NCBI GenBank assembly: GCA_022769085.1
Contig: JALEKO010000036.1
Location: 1 to 40,612, forward strand
Source of the DNA: Peptoniphilaceae bacterium
Lineage (GTDB): Bacteria > Bacillota > Clostridia > Tissierellales > Peptoniphilaceae
Length of the DNA: 40,612 bases
Direction: 5' to 3'
The notes below the pieces were generated by a model. That model saw only the letters and a program-made list of their open reading frames with translations, did not search any database and was not told the DNA's origin. Within the stretch, counting starts at the first letter, position 1. Each line of letters begins with the position of its first letter. This document shows, piece after piece, positions 25,731 to 34,047 of this stretch. The position numbers and the translations under genes were made by a program.

Positions 25731-26516
25731 CTAAATTATAAAGTCTTCCGATAATTTATTTATAATTATCTCTGCACCCTCTTCGGCTGTAACATCAAAT
25801 AACTTTCCAGCTGTTTTTGCACCTTTTGTGAAACTCTTTCTAACTCTTGTTGGTGAACCCAAAAGTCCAAGATTTTCAGGATCAGCTTTTACATCGTCGG
25901 CTGTCATTATTCTTATTACATCATTTTTATATGATTCATAAACTCTTGAAACTTTCATATATCTTGGTGAGTTCATTTCTCCTAAAGTTGTAATTAGACA
26001 AGGGAATTTAGCCTTTAATAAATGATATCTATCTTCAAACTGACGTTTTACAGTTATATCTTTATCAGTATAATCAACAATTTCTTCAACATATGATATT
26101 GACGGAATTCCCAAATGTTCTGCAGTTTCTGGACCTACTTGAGCTGTATCACCATCTATTGCCTGTCTTCCTGCAATTATTAAATCATAATCAAGTTCTC
26201 TAAGGCATGCTGCTAATGCTTGAGAAGTAGCCCATGTGTCAGCTCCTCCAAATTTTCTATCTGTAAGTAAAATACATTCGTCAGCACCCATTGCATAACA
26301 TTCTCTAAGTGCTTCTTTTGCCTGATTTGGCCCCATTGAAACAACTGTTACATGTGCATTTATTTTATCTTTTATCTTTAAAGCTTCTTCAAGTCCTGCT
26401 TTATCGTCTGGATTTACAATACTTTCAACACCATCTCTTATCATTGTGCCTGTTTTAGGATCTAATTTAACCTCATTTGTATTTGGAACCTGTTTAACTA
26501 AAACTACTATATTCAT
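25731..26516 (-). CDS. etfB: Electron transfer flavoprotein beta subunit
   Basis: A 261-residue EtfB. It opens 'MNIVVLVKQVPNTNEVKLD', with 'INPDDKAGLEEAL'-like segment 'IVNPDDKAGLEEALK', 'VSMGPNQAKEALRECYAMGADE' and 'IIAGRQAIDGDTAQVGPETAEHLG'. The lead-in and the NPDDK segment resemble ETFs of clostridial Bcd complexes, in which this subunit holds the bifurcating FAD. That functional assignment is an inference from resemblance. It sits between acd and etfA, the normal order. Confidence 0.95.
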   Translation of the reverse strand: MNIVVLVKQVPNTNEVKLDPKTGTMIRDGVESIVNPDDKAGLEEALKIKDKINAHVTVVSMGPNQAKEALRECYAMGADECILLTDRKFGGADTWATSQALAACLRELDYDLIIAGRQAIDGDTAQVGPETAEHLGIPSISYVEEIVDYTDKDITVKRQFEDRYHLLKAKFPCLITTLGEMNSPRYMKVSRVYESYKNDVIRIMTADDVKADPENLGLLGSPTRVRKSFTKGAKTAGKLFDVTAEEGAEIIINKLSEDFII

Positions 26517-26525
26517 TATTAACTC

Positions 26526-27671
26526 CTAACTTAATAAGTCCCCGGAAATTACCATTTTCATTACTTCACTTGTACCTTCATATATTTCGGTAATTTTTGC
26601 ATCTCTAAACATTCTTTCAACTGGATAATCTCTCATATATCCATATCCACCATAAAGTTGAACACATTTCGTAGTAACATACATTGCAGTTTCTGCAGCA
26701 AAAAGTTTTGCATTTGCAGCCGATACATTGTAGGCTCTTCCTTCTTGTTTGTCCATAGCAGCTTTATATACTAAAAGTTGAGCTGCATTTACTCTATTTT
26801 TAAGATCTGCAAGTACAAATTGAGTATTTTGGAATTTTGCTATTGGTCTGTTGAACTGTTTTCTTTCTTTAACATATTCAATTGTTTTCTCTAAAGCACC
26901 TTCAGCTATTCCTAATGCCTGAGCTGCAATTCCAATTCTTCCACCATCAAGCGTGGATACAGCTATTTTAAAACCTCTTCCTTCTTTTCCGAGTAAATTT
27001 TCTTTTGGAACTTTACAATTTTCAAAAATTAACTCACAAGTTTTACTTCCTCTGATTCCCAATTTTTTTTCAGGAATCCCAATTGAAAATCCTTCAAAAT
27101 CTTTTTCAACTATAAATGCAGAGATTCCTCTATTTCCTTGAGATTTATCTGTCATAGCAAAAATAATATAGCTATCTGCAATTCCTGCATTTGTGATGAA
27201 TATTTTTGAACCATTAAGTATATAGTATTCTCCTGACTCATCTAATGTTGCAGTAGTTTGTTGCATTGATGCATCTGTTCCAGCATTTGGTTCTGTAAGT
27301 CCAAATGCACCTAATTTTTTACCACTTGCAAGAGGAACTAAATATTTTTGCTTTTGTTCTTCAGTTCCATATGCTTCTATTGGCCATGAGCCAAGTGATG
27401 TATGTGCTGATAAGATTACACCTGTTGTAGCACATTTTTTTGACAATTCTTCAACTGCTAATATATATCCTAAATAGTCTCCGCCTTCTCCACCGTATTC
27501 TTTAGAATATGGTATTCCAAAAAATCCAGCTTTTTTCATTTTTTCTATTGTCTCAAGAGGCGCTCTTTCTTCTTCGTCTATCTCTTGAGCTATTGGTTCA
27601 ACTTCATTTTCTGCAAATTCTCTATACAATTTTCTAAGCATTTCATGCTCAGGGCTTAAATTAAAATCCAT
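26526..27671 (-). CDS. bcd: Short-chain acyl-CoA (butyryl-CoA) dehydrogenase
   Basis: A 381-residue acyl-CoA dehydrogenase, normal length for butyryl-CoA dehydrogenase. The flavin-binding segments 'GAFGLTEPNAGTDAS' and 'YILNGSKIFITNAG' are present, as are 'STLDGGRIGIAAQALGIAEGA' and the catalytic base Glu365 in 'ITEIYEGTSEV'. In this setting it runs mainly as a crotonyl-CoA reductase with EtfBA. It lies directly upstream of etfB and downstream of thl. Its sequence is close to the dehydrogenase domain of the fusion protein encoded 6 kb away, an apparent paralogue. Confidence 0.94.
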   Translation of the reverse strand: MDFNLSPEHEMLRKLYREFAENEVEPIAQEIDEEERAPLETIEKMKKAGFFGIPYSKEYGGEGGDYLGYILAVEELSKKCATTGVILSAHTSLGSWPIEAYGTEEQKQKYLVPLASGKKLGAFGLTEPNAGTDASMQQTTATLDESGEYYILNGSKIFITNAGIADSYIIFAMTDKSQGNRGISAFIVEKDFEGFSIGIPEKKLGIRGSKTCELIFENCKVPKENLLGKEGRGFKIAVSTLDGGRIGIAAQALGIAEGALEKTIEYVKERKQFNRPIAKFQNTQFVLADLKNRVNAAQLLVYKAAMDKQEGRAYNVSAANAKLFAAETAMYVTTKCVQLYGGYGYMRDYPVERMFRDAKITEIYEGTSEVMKMVISGDLLS

Positions 27672-27716
27672 TATTCTCTCCTTATAATAAGACTTGTAAA
27701 AGAAATTTTTATAAAA

Positions 27717-28895
27717 TTATCTTTCAACTAATACGGCAGTTCCCATTCCTCCACCAATACAAAGTGTGGCAAGACCTTTTTTAACATCTCTTTTTTCCAT
27801 TTCATATAAAAGTGTTGTTAAAATTCTAGCACCACTTGCTCCAACAGGGTGACCAATTGCAATAGCTCCACCATTTACATTAGTTTTTTCTTCATCAAGT
27901 CCAAGCTCTTTTACAACTTCTATAGATTGAGAAGCAAAAGCTTCATTAACTTCTGCAAGTTCAAGATCTGAAACTTCCCAATTTGCTTTTTTCAAAGCTT
28001 TTCTTGTTGCACTTATTGGTCCAAGTCCCATTATTCTAGGATCAATTCCGCCAGATGCATATTCAACTATTGTTGCAAGAGGTTTTACGCCAAGCTCTTT
28101 AGCTTTGTCTTCACTCATTATAACTAGACAAGCTGCTCCATCATTTATTCCTGATGCATTTCCAGCTGTAACTGTACCATCTTTAATAAATGAAGGTCTA
28201 AGTCTTGCAAGAGACTCTTTTGTAACGCCATCTCTTATATATTCATCATCTTCAACCACTGTGACTTGACCTTTTCTTCCTTTAACTTCAACAGGAACTA
28301 TTTCATCTTTAAACCTTCCCTCAGCTCTTGCTTTTGAAGCTTTTTGCTGACTTTTTGCTGAAAATTCATCTTGCATCTCTCTTGTAATATTAAATTCTTT
28401 TGCAACATTTTCAGCTGTAACTCCCATATGATAGTCATTAAATGCATCCCAAAGACCATCTTTAATCATTGTGTCAACAAATGTTTTGTCATTCATTCTT
28501 GCACCCCATCTTGCTTCTTTAAAAGCATATGGTGCATTTGACATTGATTCTGTTCCTCCTACAAGAACTACATCTGCATCAGAACATTTAATCATTTCTG
28601 CTGCAAGTTCTACAGATCTTAATCCTGAACCACAAACCATATTAATTGTCATTGCAGGTGATGTTACAGGAATTCCTGCATTTATTGAAATCTGTCTTGC
28701 AACATTTTGTCCAAGTCCACTTTGAAGAACGCAACCTAAAATTGTCTCATCAATATCTTCAGGTTTAATACCAGCTCTTTTAATAGCTTCTTTTGCTGCA
28801 ATTGTTCCAAGTTCAACTGCAGATACAGTTTTGAAAGCTCCTCCGTTTGATCCTACAGGTGTCCTGGCTGCTGATGCAATAACTACTTTTTTCAT
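27717..28895 (-). CDS. thlA: Acetyl-CoA C-acetyltransferase (thiolase)
   Basis: A 392-residue biosynthetic-type thiolase condensing two acetyl-CoA to acetoacetyl-CoA. The nucleophile Cys88 is in '[15 protein letters not shown]', His349 in '[16 protein letters not shown]' and Cys379 in '[14 protein letters not shown]', so the active site is complete. An ACGGAGGA ribosome site precedes the ATG. It is the first gene of the butyryl-CoA operon, under the Rex-type operator, whereas in the classical clostridial cluster crt comes first. Confidence 0.96.
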   Translation of the reverse strand: MKKVVIASAARTPVGSNGGAFKTVSAVELGTIAAKEAIKRAGIKPEDIDETILGCVLQSGLGQNVARQISINAGIPVTSPAMTINMVCGSGLRSVELAAEMIKCSDADVVLVGGTESMSNAPYAFKEARWGARMNDKTFVDTMIKDGLWDAFNDYHMGVTAENVAKEFNITREMQDEFSAKSQQKASKARAEGRFKDEIVPVEVKGRKGQVTVVEDDEYIRDGVTKESLARLRPSFIKDGTVTAGNASGINDGAACLVIMSEDKAKELGVKPLATIVEYASGGIDPRIMGLGPISATRKALKKANWEVSDLELAEVNEAFASQSIEVVKELGLDEEKTNVNGGAIAIGHPVGASGARILTTLLYEMEKRDVKKGLATLCIGGGMGTAVLVER

Positions 28896-28952
28896 TTTTT
28901 CCTCCGTGTTCGATATTTTTTTGTCTTAAATTATTTTCATTTTATTTTGTAT

Positions 28953-28970
28953 TTGTTAATTATTTAACTA
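28953..28970 (-). promoter_or_regulatory. Predicted Rex operator at the thl promoter
   Basis: TTGTTAATTATTTAACTA matches the Rex consensus TTGTTAA-n4-TTAACAA at 13 of 14 fixed positions. It begins 5 nt downstream of the -10 box, covering the predicted start site, where a bound repressor would block transcription. Rex releases DNA when NADH is high, which fits a pathway that consumes NADH. No rex gene is in the window. Confidence 0.8.
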
Positions 28971-28975
28971 TAAGT

Positions 28976-29004
28976 ATTCTATTTCATTGTTATATTTTTG
29001 TCAA
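28976..29004 (-). promoter_or_regulatory. Promoter of the thl-bcd-etfBA-crt-hbd operon
   Basis: Minus-strand TTGACA (28999-29004), a 17-nt spacer and TAGAAT (28976-28981). It lies between the terminator of the CoA-transferase operon and the Rex-type site, which leaves about 75 nt of leader. Confidence 0.87.
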
Positions 29005-29029
29005 ATAATTTTTTTTATTTTTTATTCCA

Positions 29030-29061
29030 AAAAAGGGCACGATTATCCTAGTGCCCTTTTT
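29030..29061 (-). terminator. Terminator after the CoA-transferase gene
   Basis: Perfect 11-bp stem AAAAAGGGCAC/GTGCCCTTTTT around a 10-nt loop, with a T tract on the minus strand. It ends 3 nt after the CoA-transferase stop and separates its operon from thl. Confidence 0.9.
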
Positions 29062-29064
29062 CAA

Positions 29065-30408
29065 TTATCTTTTATTTGATTTTCTCCAAATTTTCATTTC
29101 TTCTGCTTCTTTTATAAGTTCTTCTCTAAAATCAGGATGAGCTATTGATATTAAAGCTTCAGCTCTTTGCCACGTCGACATTCCTTTTAGATTTACAAGC
29201 CCATATTCAGTAACTACATACTGTGTATTTGCCCTTGTATCTGTTATTATTGTTCCTTCTCTGAATGAAGGAGTTATATTTGAAGTTCTTTTTCCAGTTT
29301 TTTTATCTAAATGAGAAGATTTTAAACAAATAAAACTCTTTCCTCCGTTTGATCTATACGCCCCTATTACAAAATCAAGCTGTCCTCCAGCACCTGAAAT
29401 ATGCCTTTTACCTGTACTTTCGGCTGAAATTTGTCCAAAAAGATCAACTTCAACTGCAGTATTGATACTCATGAAATTATCTAGTTGAGAAATTACTTTT
29501 ACATCATTTGTATAATCTACTGGAGCACTCATTATTTCAGGATTGTCATCTATATAATCATACATTTCCTGTGTTCCTGCACCGAATGCAAAAACTTGGC
29601 GATATCTGTCAAGATTTTTTCTTTTTCCAGTAATTTTTCCCGCTTTTGCAATCTCAACCATACTATCAACATACATTTCAGTGTGAATTCCTAAATCTTT
29701 TAAATCACTTTCTGCTATATAGTGGGCAATTGCATTAGGCATTCCGCCAATTCCAATTTGTAGTGTAGAACCATCAACTATTTCATTAACTACAAGTTTT
29801 GCTACTTCTTCATCCTCTTTTCCATATGTTCCAGATGCAAGTTCTCTCATCTTAGGGTTATTTCCTTCAATTACATAATCAACTTGAGATATGTTGATTT
29901 CAGATTCAAAACCCCCAAGAACTCTTGGCATATTTTCATTAACTTCTACAATTATTTTATCTGCAACATCGCATACAGCCATTAGATGTGATGCATTTGG
30001 GCCAAAGTTAAAGAATCCATGTTTATCCATTGGAGAAACTTGAAATACAGCTAAGTTTATATGTTTAATATTATCTCTGTAATATCTAGGAAGTTCAGAA
30101 TATTTAATAGGTGCATAAAAGGCAGAGCCTGTATTTATATATTTTCTTTCAAATCCTGTTGCATGCCAGATATTCCAAGTAAAGTGTTCTCCATTAGGGT
30201 CTTTTTCTAAAACTTCAGGAAGACTTAATGCAACACCGCCTCTAATATTTACATCAAAAAGTTCATCTTTTCTTTTTGAAAGCGCTTCATCAAATGCCTG
30301 AGGATGTCCCGAACACCAACCGTAGTCTATAAAATCCCCACTTTTTACCAATTTTGCAGCATCGTCAGCATTAATTAACTTTTTTTGATAATCTTTTTGA
30401 AAATCCAC
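29065..30408 (-). CDS. but: Butyryl-CoA:acetate CoA-transferase (acetyl-CoA hydrolase/transferase family)
   Basis: A 447-residue family I CoA-transferase, which would release butyrate from butyryl-CoA while forming acetyl-CoA. The N-terminal '[17 protein letters not shown]', '[15 protein letters not shown]', the likely catalytic Glu244 in '[10 protein letters not shown]' and the substrate-region motif '[23 protein letters not shown]' match butyryl-CoA/4-hydroxybutyrate CoA-transferases. Butyrate is favoured over 4-hydroxybutyrate because the full butyryl-CoA pathway is adjacent. The start is GTG at 30408, 5 nt after AAGGAGG. A 32-nt palindrome separates it from fprA. It is the last gene of the fusion-fprA operon. 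Confidence 0.88.
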   Translation of the reverse strand: MDFQKDYQKKLINADDAAKLVKSGDFIDYGWCSGHPQAFDEALSKRKDELFDVNIRGGVALSLPEVLEKDPNGEHFTWNIWHATGFERKYINTGSAFYAPIKYSELPRYYRDNIKHINLAVFQVSPMDKHGFFNFGPNASHLMAVCDVADKIIVEVNENMPRVLGGFESEINISQVDYVIEGNNPKMRELASGTYGKEDEEVAKLVVNEIVDGSTLQIGIGGMPNAIAHYIAESDLKDLGIHTEMYVDSMVEIAKAGKITGKRKNLDRYRQVFAFGAGTQEMYDYIDDNPEIMSAPVDYTNDVKVISQLDNFMSINTAVEVDLFGQISAESTGKRHISGAGGQLDFVIGAYRSNGGKSFICLKSSHLDKKTGKRTSNITPSFREGTIITDTRANTQYVVTEYGLVNLKGMSTWQRAEALISIAHPDFREELIKEAEEMKIWRKSNKR

Positions 30409-30424
30409 TTAATCCTCCTTAGGG

Positions 30425-30456
30425 TAATATTAAAGGCTTTAAAGCCTTTAATATTA
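30425..30456. repeat. Perfect 32-nt palindrome between fprA and the CoA-transferase gene
   Basis: TAATATTAAAGGC and its exact complement (30425-30437 and 30444-30456) flank TTTAAA, itself palindromic. It overlaps the fprA stop and ends 10 nt before the ribosome site of the next gene. There is no T tract on the minus strand, so it is more likely an mRNA-processing or stability hairpin, or a protein site, than a strong terminator. Confidence 0.8.
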
Positions 30457-31701
30457 TTTACTTTTCTGTTGCCTAGTCTTTTCTTTGTCTTCTCTTGTTC
30501 TTTTTATTGAATCAAATACACCATCAACCAAAGAATCTATTTCTTCTTCTTTTGAATAATTTAAAGAAGATGTGATTGTTACAGTTTCAGGTCTAACATC
30601 CATTAACTGCATTTCGTTATCAAAAAAGTCTTCGAGTCTATCAGCTACTTTTGGAGCCCATGAACCATTCTCAAGAATAGAAACTGTTCTATTTCTAACA
30701 TTTAATGCCTTCATATCATTTACAAAATCTTTCATTTTTGGATAAACATGCAAATTATATGTTACAGATGCAATTATTAAATTACTATATTTAAATGTTT
30801 CGGCTATAAGTGTAGAAACATCAGTATTTGAAACATCTCTTACTGAAATATCAGTAAGTCCTCTTTCACACAATTTTGTTGCTATTGCCTGTGCTGCATA
30901 CTCTGTATTTCCATACATTGATGCATATACTATAAGTGCACCTTCTTTTTCTGGTTCATATCTTGACCATTTGTCGTATTTATCGATTATATAACCAAAA
31001 TTATTTCTCCAAACAAGTCCATGAAGTGGGCAAATATAATTGATTTCAAGTGTTTGAGCTTTTTTAAGTACCGCTTGGACAAATGTTCCATATTTTCCAA
31101 CAATATTTGTATAATATCTTCTAGCCTCATCAAGCCAATCTCTATCAAAATCAACTTCATCATTAAATAATCTTCCATCATTTGCTTTAAATGAACCAAA
31201 AGCATCTGCGGCAAAAAGAATTTTATCTTGTATATCATAACTCATCATTACTTCAGGCCAGTGAACCATAGGTGCTGTTACAAATGTTATATCATGCTTT
31301 CCAAAATTCATTGAATCGCCTTCTTCAACCTGTATTGTCCTGTCATCTACTTTAAATCCAAACTGTCTCATTATCATTATAGATTTTTCGGTTGATATAA
31401 CTTTTAAATTTGGATATTTATCTAAAAGAAGTTCAATAGATGCACCATGATCTGGCTCCATATGATTTATTACCAAGTAATCAAGATCTCTTCCTTCAAG
31501 AACTTGTTCTATATTGTTCAAAAATTCTCTTGCAATGCTCCAATCAACAGTGTCAAAAACGACTGTTTTCTCATCTTTTAAAAGATATGAATTATAGGAA
31601 ACTCCATCTGGAATTGGAAATATATTTTCAAATAATGCAAGTCTATGGTCGTTTCCACCTATATAATAATAATCATCTGTAATTTTTCTTACGTTAAACA
31701 T
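30454..31701 (-). CDS. fprA: Flavodiiron protein (A-type flavoprotein, FprA family)
   Basis: A 415-residue two-domain protein. Residues 1-250 form the metallo-beta-lactamase-like diiron domain with all ligands present: His80, Glu82, Asp84 and His85 in 'NHMEPDHGASIE', His147 ('PMVHWPE'), Asp166 ('AADAFGSF') and His227 ('CPLHGLVWR'). From about residue 256 a flavodoxin domain carries the FMN loop 'SMYGNTE'. The family reduces O2 to water or NO to N2O and normally takes electrons from rubredoxin. This copy has no rubredoxin domain of its own. The gene 16 nt upstream encodes a protein that ends in rubredoxin, which suggests a direct partner. Confidence 0.95.
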   Translation of the reverse strand: MFNVRKITDDYYYIGGNDHRLALFENIFPIPDGVSYNSYLLKDEKTVVFDTVDWSIAREFLNNIEQVLEGRDLDYLVINHMEPDHGASIELLLDKYPNLKVISTEKSIMIMRQFGFKVDDRTIQVEEGDSMNFGKHDITFVTAPMVHWPEVMMSYDIQDKILFAADAFGSFKANDGRLFNDEVDFDRDWLDEARRYYTNIVGKYGTFVQAVLKKAQTLEINYICPLHGLVWRNNFGYIIDKYDKWSRYEPEKEGALIVYASMYGNTEYAAQAIATKLCERGLTDISVRDVSNTDVSTLIAETFKYSNLIIASVTYNLHVYPKMKDFVNDMKALNVRNRTVSILENGSWAPKVADRLEDFFDNEMQLMDVRPETVTITSSLNYSKEEEIDSLVDGVFDSIKRTREDKEKTRQQKSK

Positions 31702-31717
31702 AAAATCCTCCTAAGTA

Positions 31718-33649
31718 TTACTGTCTATCTTCTGGGTATTCAACTTTAATGAAGTGATCTTTTTCTTCACCGCAGTCTGGGCATATCCATGAGTCAGGCA
31801 ATTTATCAAATGTAGTACCTGCTTCTATATCATTCTCTTCATCTCCAACTTCTGGGTCATATTCATAACCACAACCTATGCAAACATAATGTTCTTTTGA
31901 AGGCGCAAGTTTTCTTGGCTTTGAAGTTTTGATTTTTTTCATAGGAGGCGCTGGTTTCTTCTCTTCTCCATTGTCGAGTTCTTCAATTAATAGTGGAAGA
32001 ACCTCAAGTGCATCACCAACAATACCATAATCACAGTTTTTAAATATTGCTGCTGACTCATCATTGTTGATTGCAACTATAGTTGATGCATTTTTTATTC
32101 CCTTTAAATGTTGTCCTGCACCAGAAATACCAACTGCAATATATAAATTTCCGTTGAATGTCTGTCCACTCATTCCTACATATCTTTCAAGTGGTACATA
32201 TTTTAAGGTTTCAGCTACAGGTCTTGATGAACCAACTGATGCTCCTGCTTGATATGCAAGTTTTTCAATAAGTTTCATGTTTTCTTTACTTCCAATTCCT
32301 TTTCCCGCAGAAACAACTCTTTGTGATTGAGAAATTGGCGTATTAATATCTATTCCAACTGTAAAGTCATATCCGTCTTTTTTAAGTGCTGCTACAAGTT
32401 CTTTTACCTGATCTTTAAGAGTACCTTCGGTGAAAATTTGTTTCTTTCTATTTCCTGTAATTGAATTTTTCTTTTTAGCTTTTGCAACTGTAGTTTTAGG
32501 AGCTTTTCCAACAACGCTTCCTCCAACTACAACTCTCATTATTTCGTTAGTTCCTTCATAAATTTGTGTGATTTTAATGTCTCTATAAAATCTTTCAACA
32601 TCAACACCCTTAATGAATCCTGAACCACCATACATTTGAAGAGCTTCATCTGCTATTTCATGAGCAAGATCAGATGCAACTTGTTTTGCCATTGCAGCTT
32701 CTACACTATAATTTCCGTGATTATCTTTAATTTCAGCTGCAGAATAAACCATAAGTCTTGCTTGTCTTAGCTTTGTTTTCATATCTGCAAGCTTAAATGT
32801 ATTTACTTGTAAGTGTGCAATTGGAATTCCAAACTGCTCTCTATCTTTTGCATATGTTACTGCAGACTCAAAAGCTCCTTGTCCAATTCCGAGTGCTTGA
32901 GAAGCAATACCAATTCTTCCTCCATCAAGTGTGGAAAGAGCTATTTTAAATCCTTGTCCTTCTTTTCCAAGTAAATTTTCTTTTGGAACAATTACATTTT
33001 TGAAATGAAGTTCTGCTGTTGCAGATGCTCTAATTCCAAGTTTGTCATATGGATCTGAGAATGTAAATCCTTCCCATCCTCTTTCAACTATGAATGCTGA
33101 AATTCCGTGAGATCCAATTCCAGGTGTTGTAACTGCAAATACTACATATATGTCAGCTTTTGTGGCATTTGTAATAAATATTTTTTTACCATTTAAAATA
33201 TAATGATCTCCATCTAAAACGGCAGTGGTTTCTGTTCCACTAGCATCAGAACCTGCATTCTCTTCTGTAAGACCAAAAGCTCCGATTTTTTCTCCTTTTG
33301 CTAAAGGAACTAAATATTTTTTCTTTTGTGCTTCAGTTCCGTAATTAAAAATTGGCCATGATCCTAATGATGTATGTGCTGATAAAATTACTCCAACACT
33401 TGCATCAACCCTTGACATTTCTTCAACTGCAATCGCATAATGCTGATTATCAAGACCTGCACCGCCATACTCTTTAGGAAATGGTATTCCCATTAACCCT
33501 AACTCTCCCATTTCTTTTACAATATCATCTGGAAAATTTTCTTCCTGATCATTTGCAAAAGCAAATGGTTTTACCTTTTCTTCGGCAAATTCTCTTACTT
33601 TTTTTCTAAAGGCTTCCTGAGCCTCTGTTGTGGTATATCTTTGAGACAT
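31718..33649 (-). CDS. Acyl-CoA dehydrogenase - ETF-alpha FAD domain - rubredoxin fusion protein
   Basis: A 643-residue three-part protein. Residues 1-383 are a short-chain acyl-CoA dehydrogenase with the catalytic base Glu365 ('ITQIYEGTNEIM'). A Lys-rich linker leads to an ETF-alpha FAD-binding domain II (about 405-558: 'SAGKGIGSKENMKLIEKL', 'GSSRPVAETLKY', 'VGISGAGQHLKGI', 'YGIVGDALEVLP') that lacks ETF domain I and any beta subunit. After a Pro/Lys linker comes rubredoxin (588-640) with C590-x2-C593-G-Y and C623-x2-C626-G. Electrons could pass from acyl-CoA through two FADs to the iron centre inside one chain, then to FprA encoded next. The start 33649 has an AGGAGG site; the frame extends further upstream (33754) across the promoter and is rejected. 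Function is not established. Confidence 0.93.
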   Translation of the reverse strand: MSQRYTTTEAQEAFRKKVREFAEEKVKPFAFANDQEENFPDDIVKEMGELGLMGIPFPKEYGGAGLDNQHYAIAVEEMSRVDASVGVILSAHTSLGSWPIFNYGTEAQKKKYLVPLAKGEKIGAFGLTEENAGSDASGTETTAVLDGDHYILNGKKIFITNATKADIYVVFAVTTPGIGSHGISAFIVERGWEGFTFSDPYDKLGIRASATAELHFKNVIVPKENLLGKEGQGFKIALSTLDGGRIGIASQALGIGQGAFESAVTYAKDREQFGIPIAHLQVNTFKLADMKTKLRQARLMVYSAAEIKDNHGNYSVEAAMAKQVASDLAHEIADEALQMYGGSGFIKGVDVERFYRDIKITQIYEGTNEIMRVVVGGSVVGKAPKTTVAKAKKKNSITGNRKKQIFTEGTLKDQVKELVAALKKDGYDFTVGIDINTPISQSQRVVSAGKGIGSKENMKLIEKLAYQAGASVGSSRPVAETLKYVPLERYVGMSGQTFNGNLYIAVGISGAGQHLKGIKNASTIVAINNDESAAIFKNCDYGIVGDALEVLPLLIEELDNGEEKKPAPPMKKIKTSKPRKLAPSKEHYVCIGCGYEYDPEVGDEENDIEAGTTFDKLPDSWICPDCGEEKDHFIKVEYPEDRQ

Positions 33650-33744
33650 ACTAAACCTCCTTAAATTTAATAGCCATTTTGTCTTTTGTTTTGTAGATAT
33701 ATTTTTAAAAATATAATTATATAAAAATATCCTTACTAAAATAT

Positions 33745-33773
33745 ATAGTATCACCTTTATATTTTTTTGTCAA
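33745..33773 (-). promoter_or_regulatory. Promoter of the fusion-fprA-but operon
   Basis: Minus-strand TTGACA (33768-33773), a 17-nt spacer and TACTAT (33745-33750), with an extended -10 TGA. The leader of about 90 nt to ATG 33649 contains no Rex-type site. Confidence 0.75.
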
Positions 33774-33993
33774 CGTTTTCTATTATATTCTTCTTATACC
33801 CAATTTTTAGCCATTAATCATTAATTTATATACCTTTTTTAAATATTTTTTTGAAAATTTTTTTTAAAATTAATTAATTTTTTATTTAATACTTATTATT
33901 TTTGATGTAAAATTCTTTTTCTTAAAAAATATAAATCTAATATTTATTTTTATTATTCCATTTAATCTATCAATATTATAAAATTTTTATAAT
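33774..33993. other. AT-rich intergenic spacer
   Basis: This is the only sizeable stretch without a gene (33650-34047 in all). The flanks hold the fusion-operon promoter and leader on one side and the ABC-operon terminator on the other. The middle 220 nt is almost pure A/T with no open frame, repeat or convincing signal. Confidence 0.7.
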
Positions 33994-34025
33994 AAAAAAC
34001 ATTGTCACTAAAGACAATGTTTTTT
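33994..34025 (-). terminator. Terminator of the ABC exporter operon
   Basis: Perfect 13-bp stem AAAAAACATTGTC/GACAATGTTTTTT around a 6-nt loop, with T's on the minus strand, 22 nt past the last ABC gene. Confidence 0.9.
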
Positions 34026-34047
34026 AAAATTATTTTTAAATAAACTT

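Noticed and set aside
30987-31238. Alternative minus-strand frame inside fprA
   Set aside because: It is an out-of-frame shadow of the flavodiiron gene with no ribosome site and no recognisable domain.
33711-33725. PerR-box-like A/T palindrome in the leader of the fusion-fprA operon
   Set aside because: PerR controls flavodiiron genes in some clostridia, but this stretch matches the TTATAAT-n-ATTATAA consensus at only about 10 of 14 positions, which is expected by chance in DNA this rich in A/T.
33650-33754. Longer N-terminus for the acyl-CoA dehydrogenase fusion
   Set aside because: The extra 35 residues would be read from the promoter and leader, look like random AT-rich translation, and have no ribosome site, whereas ATG 33649 follows AGGAGG.
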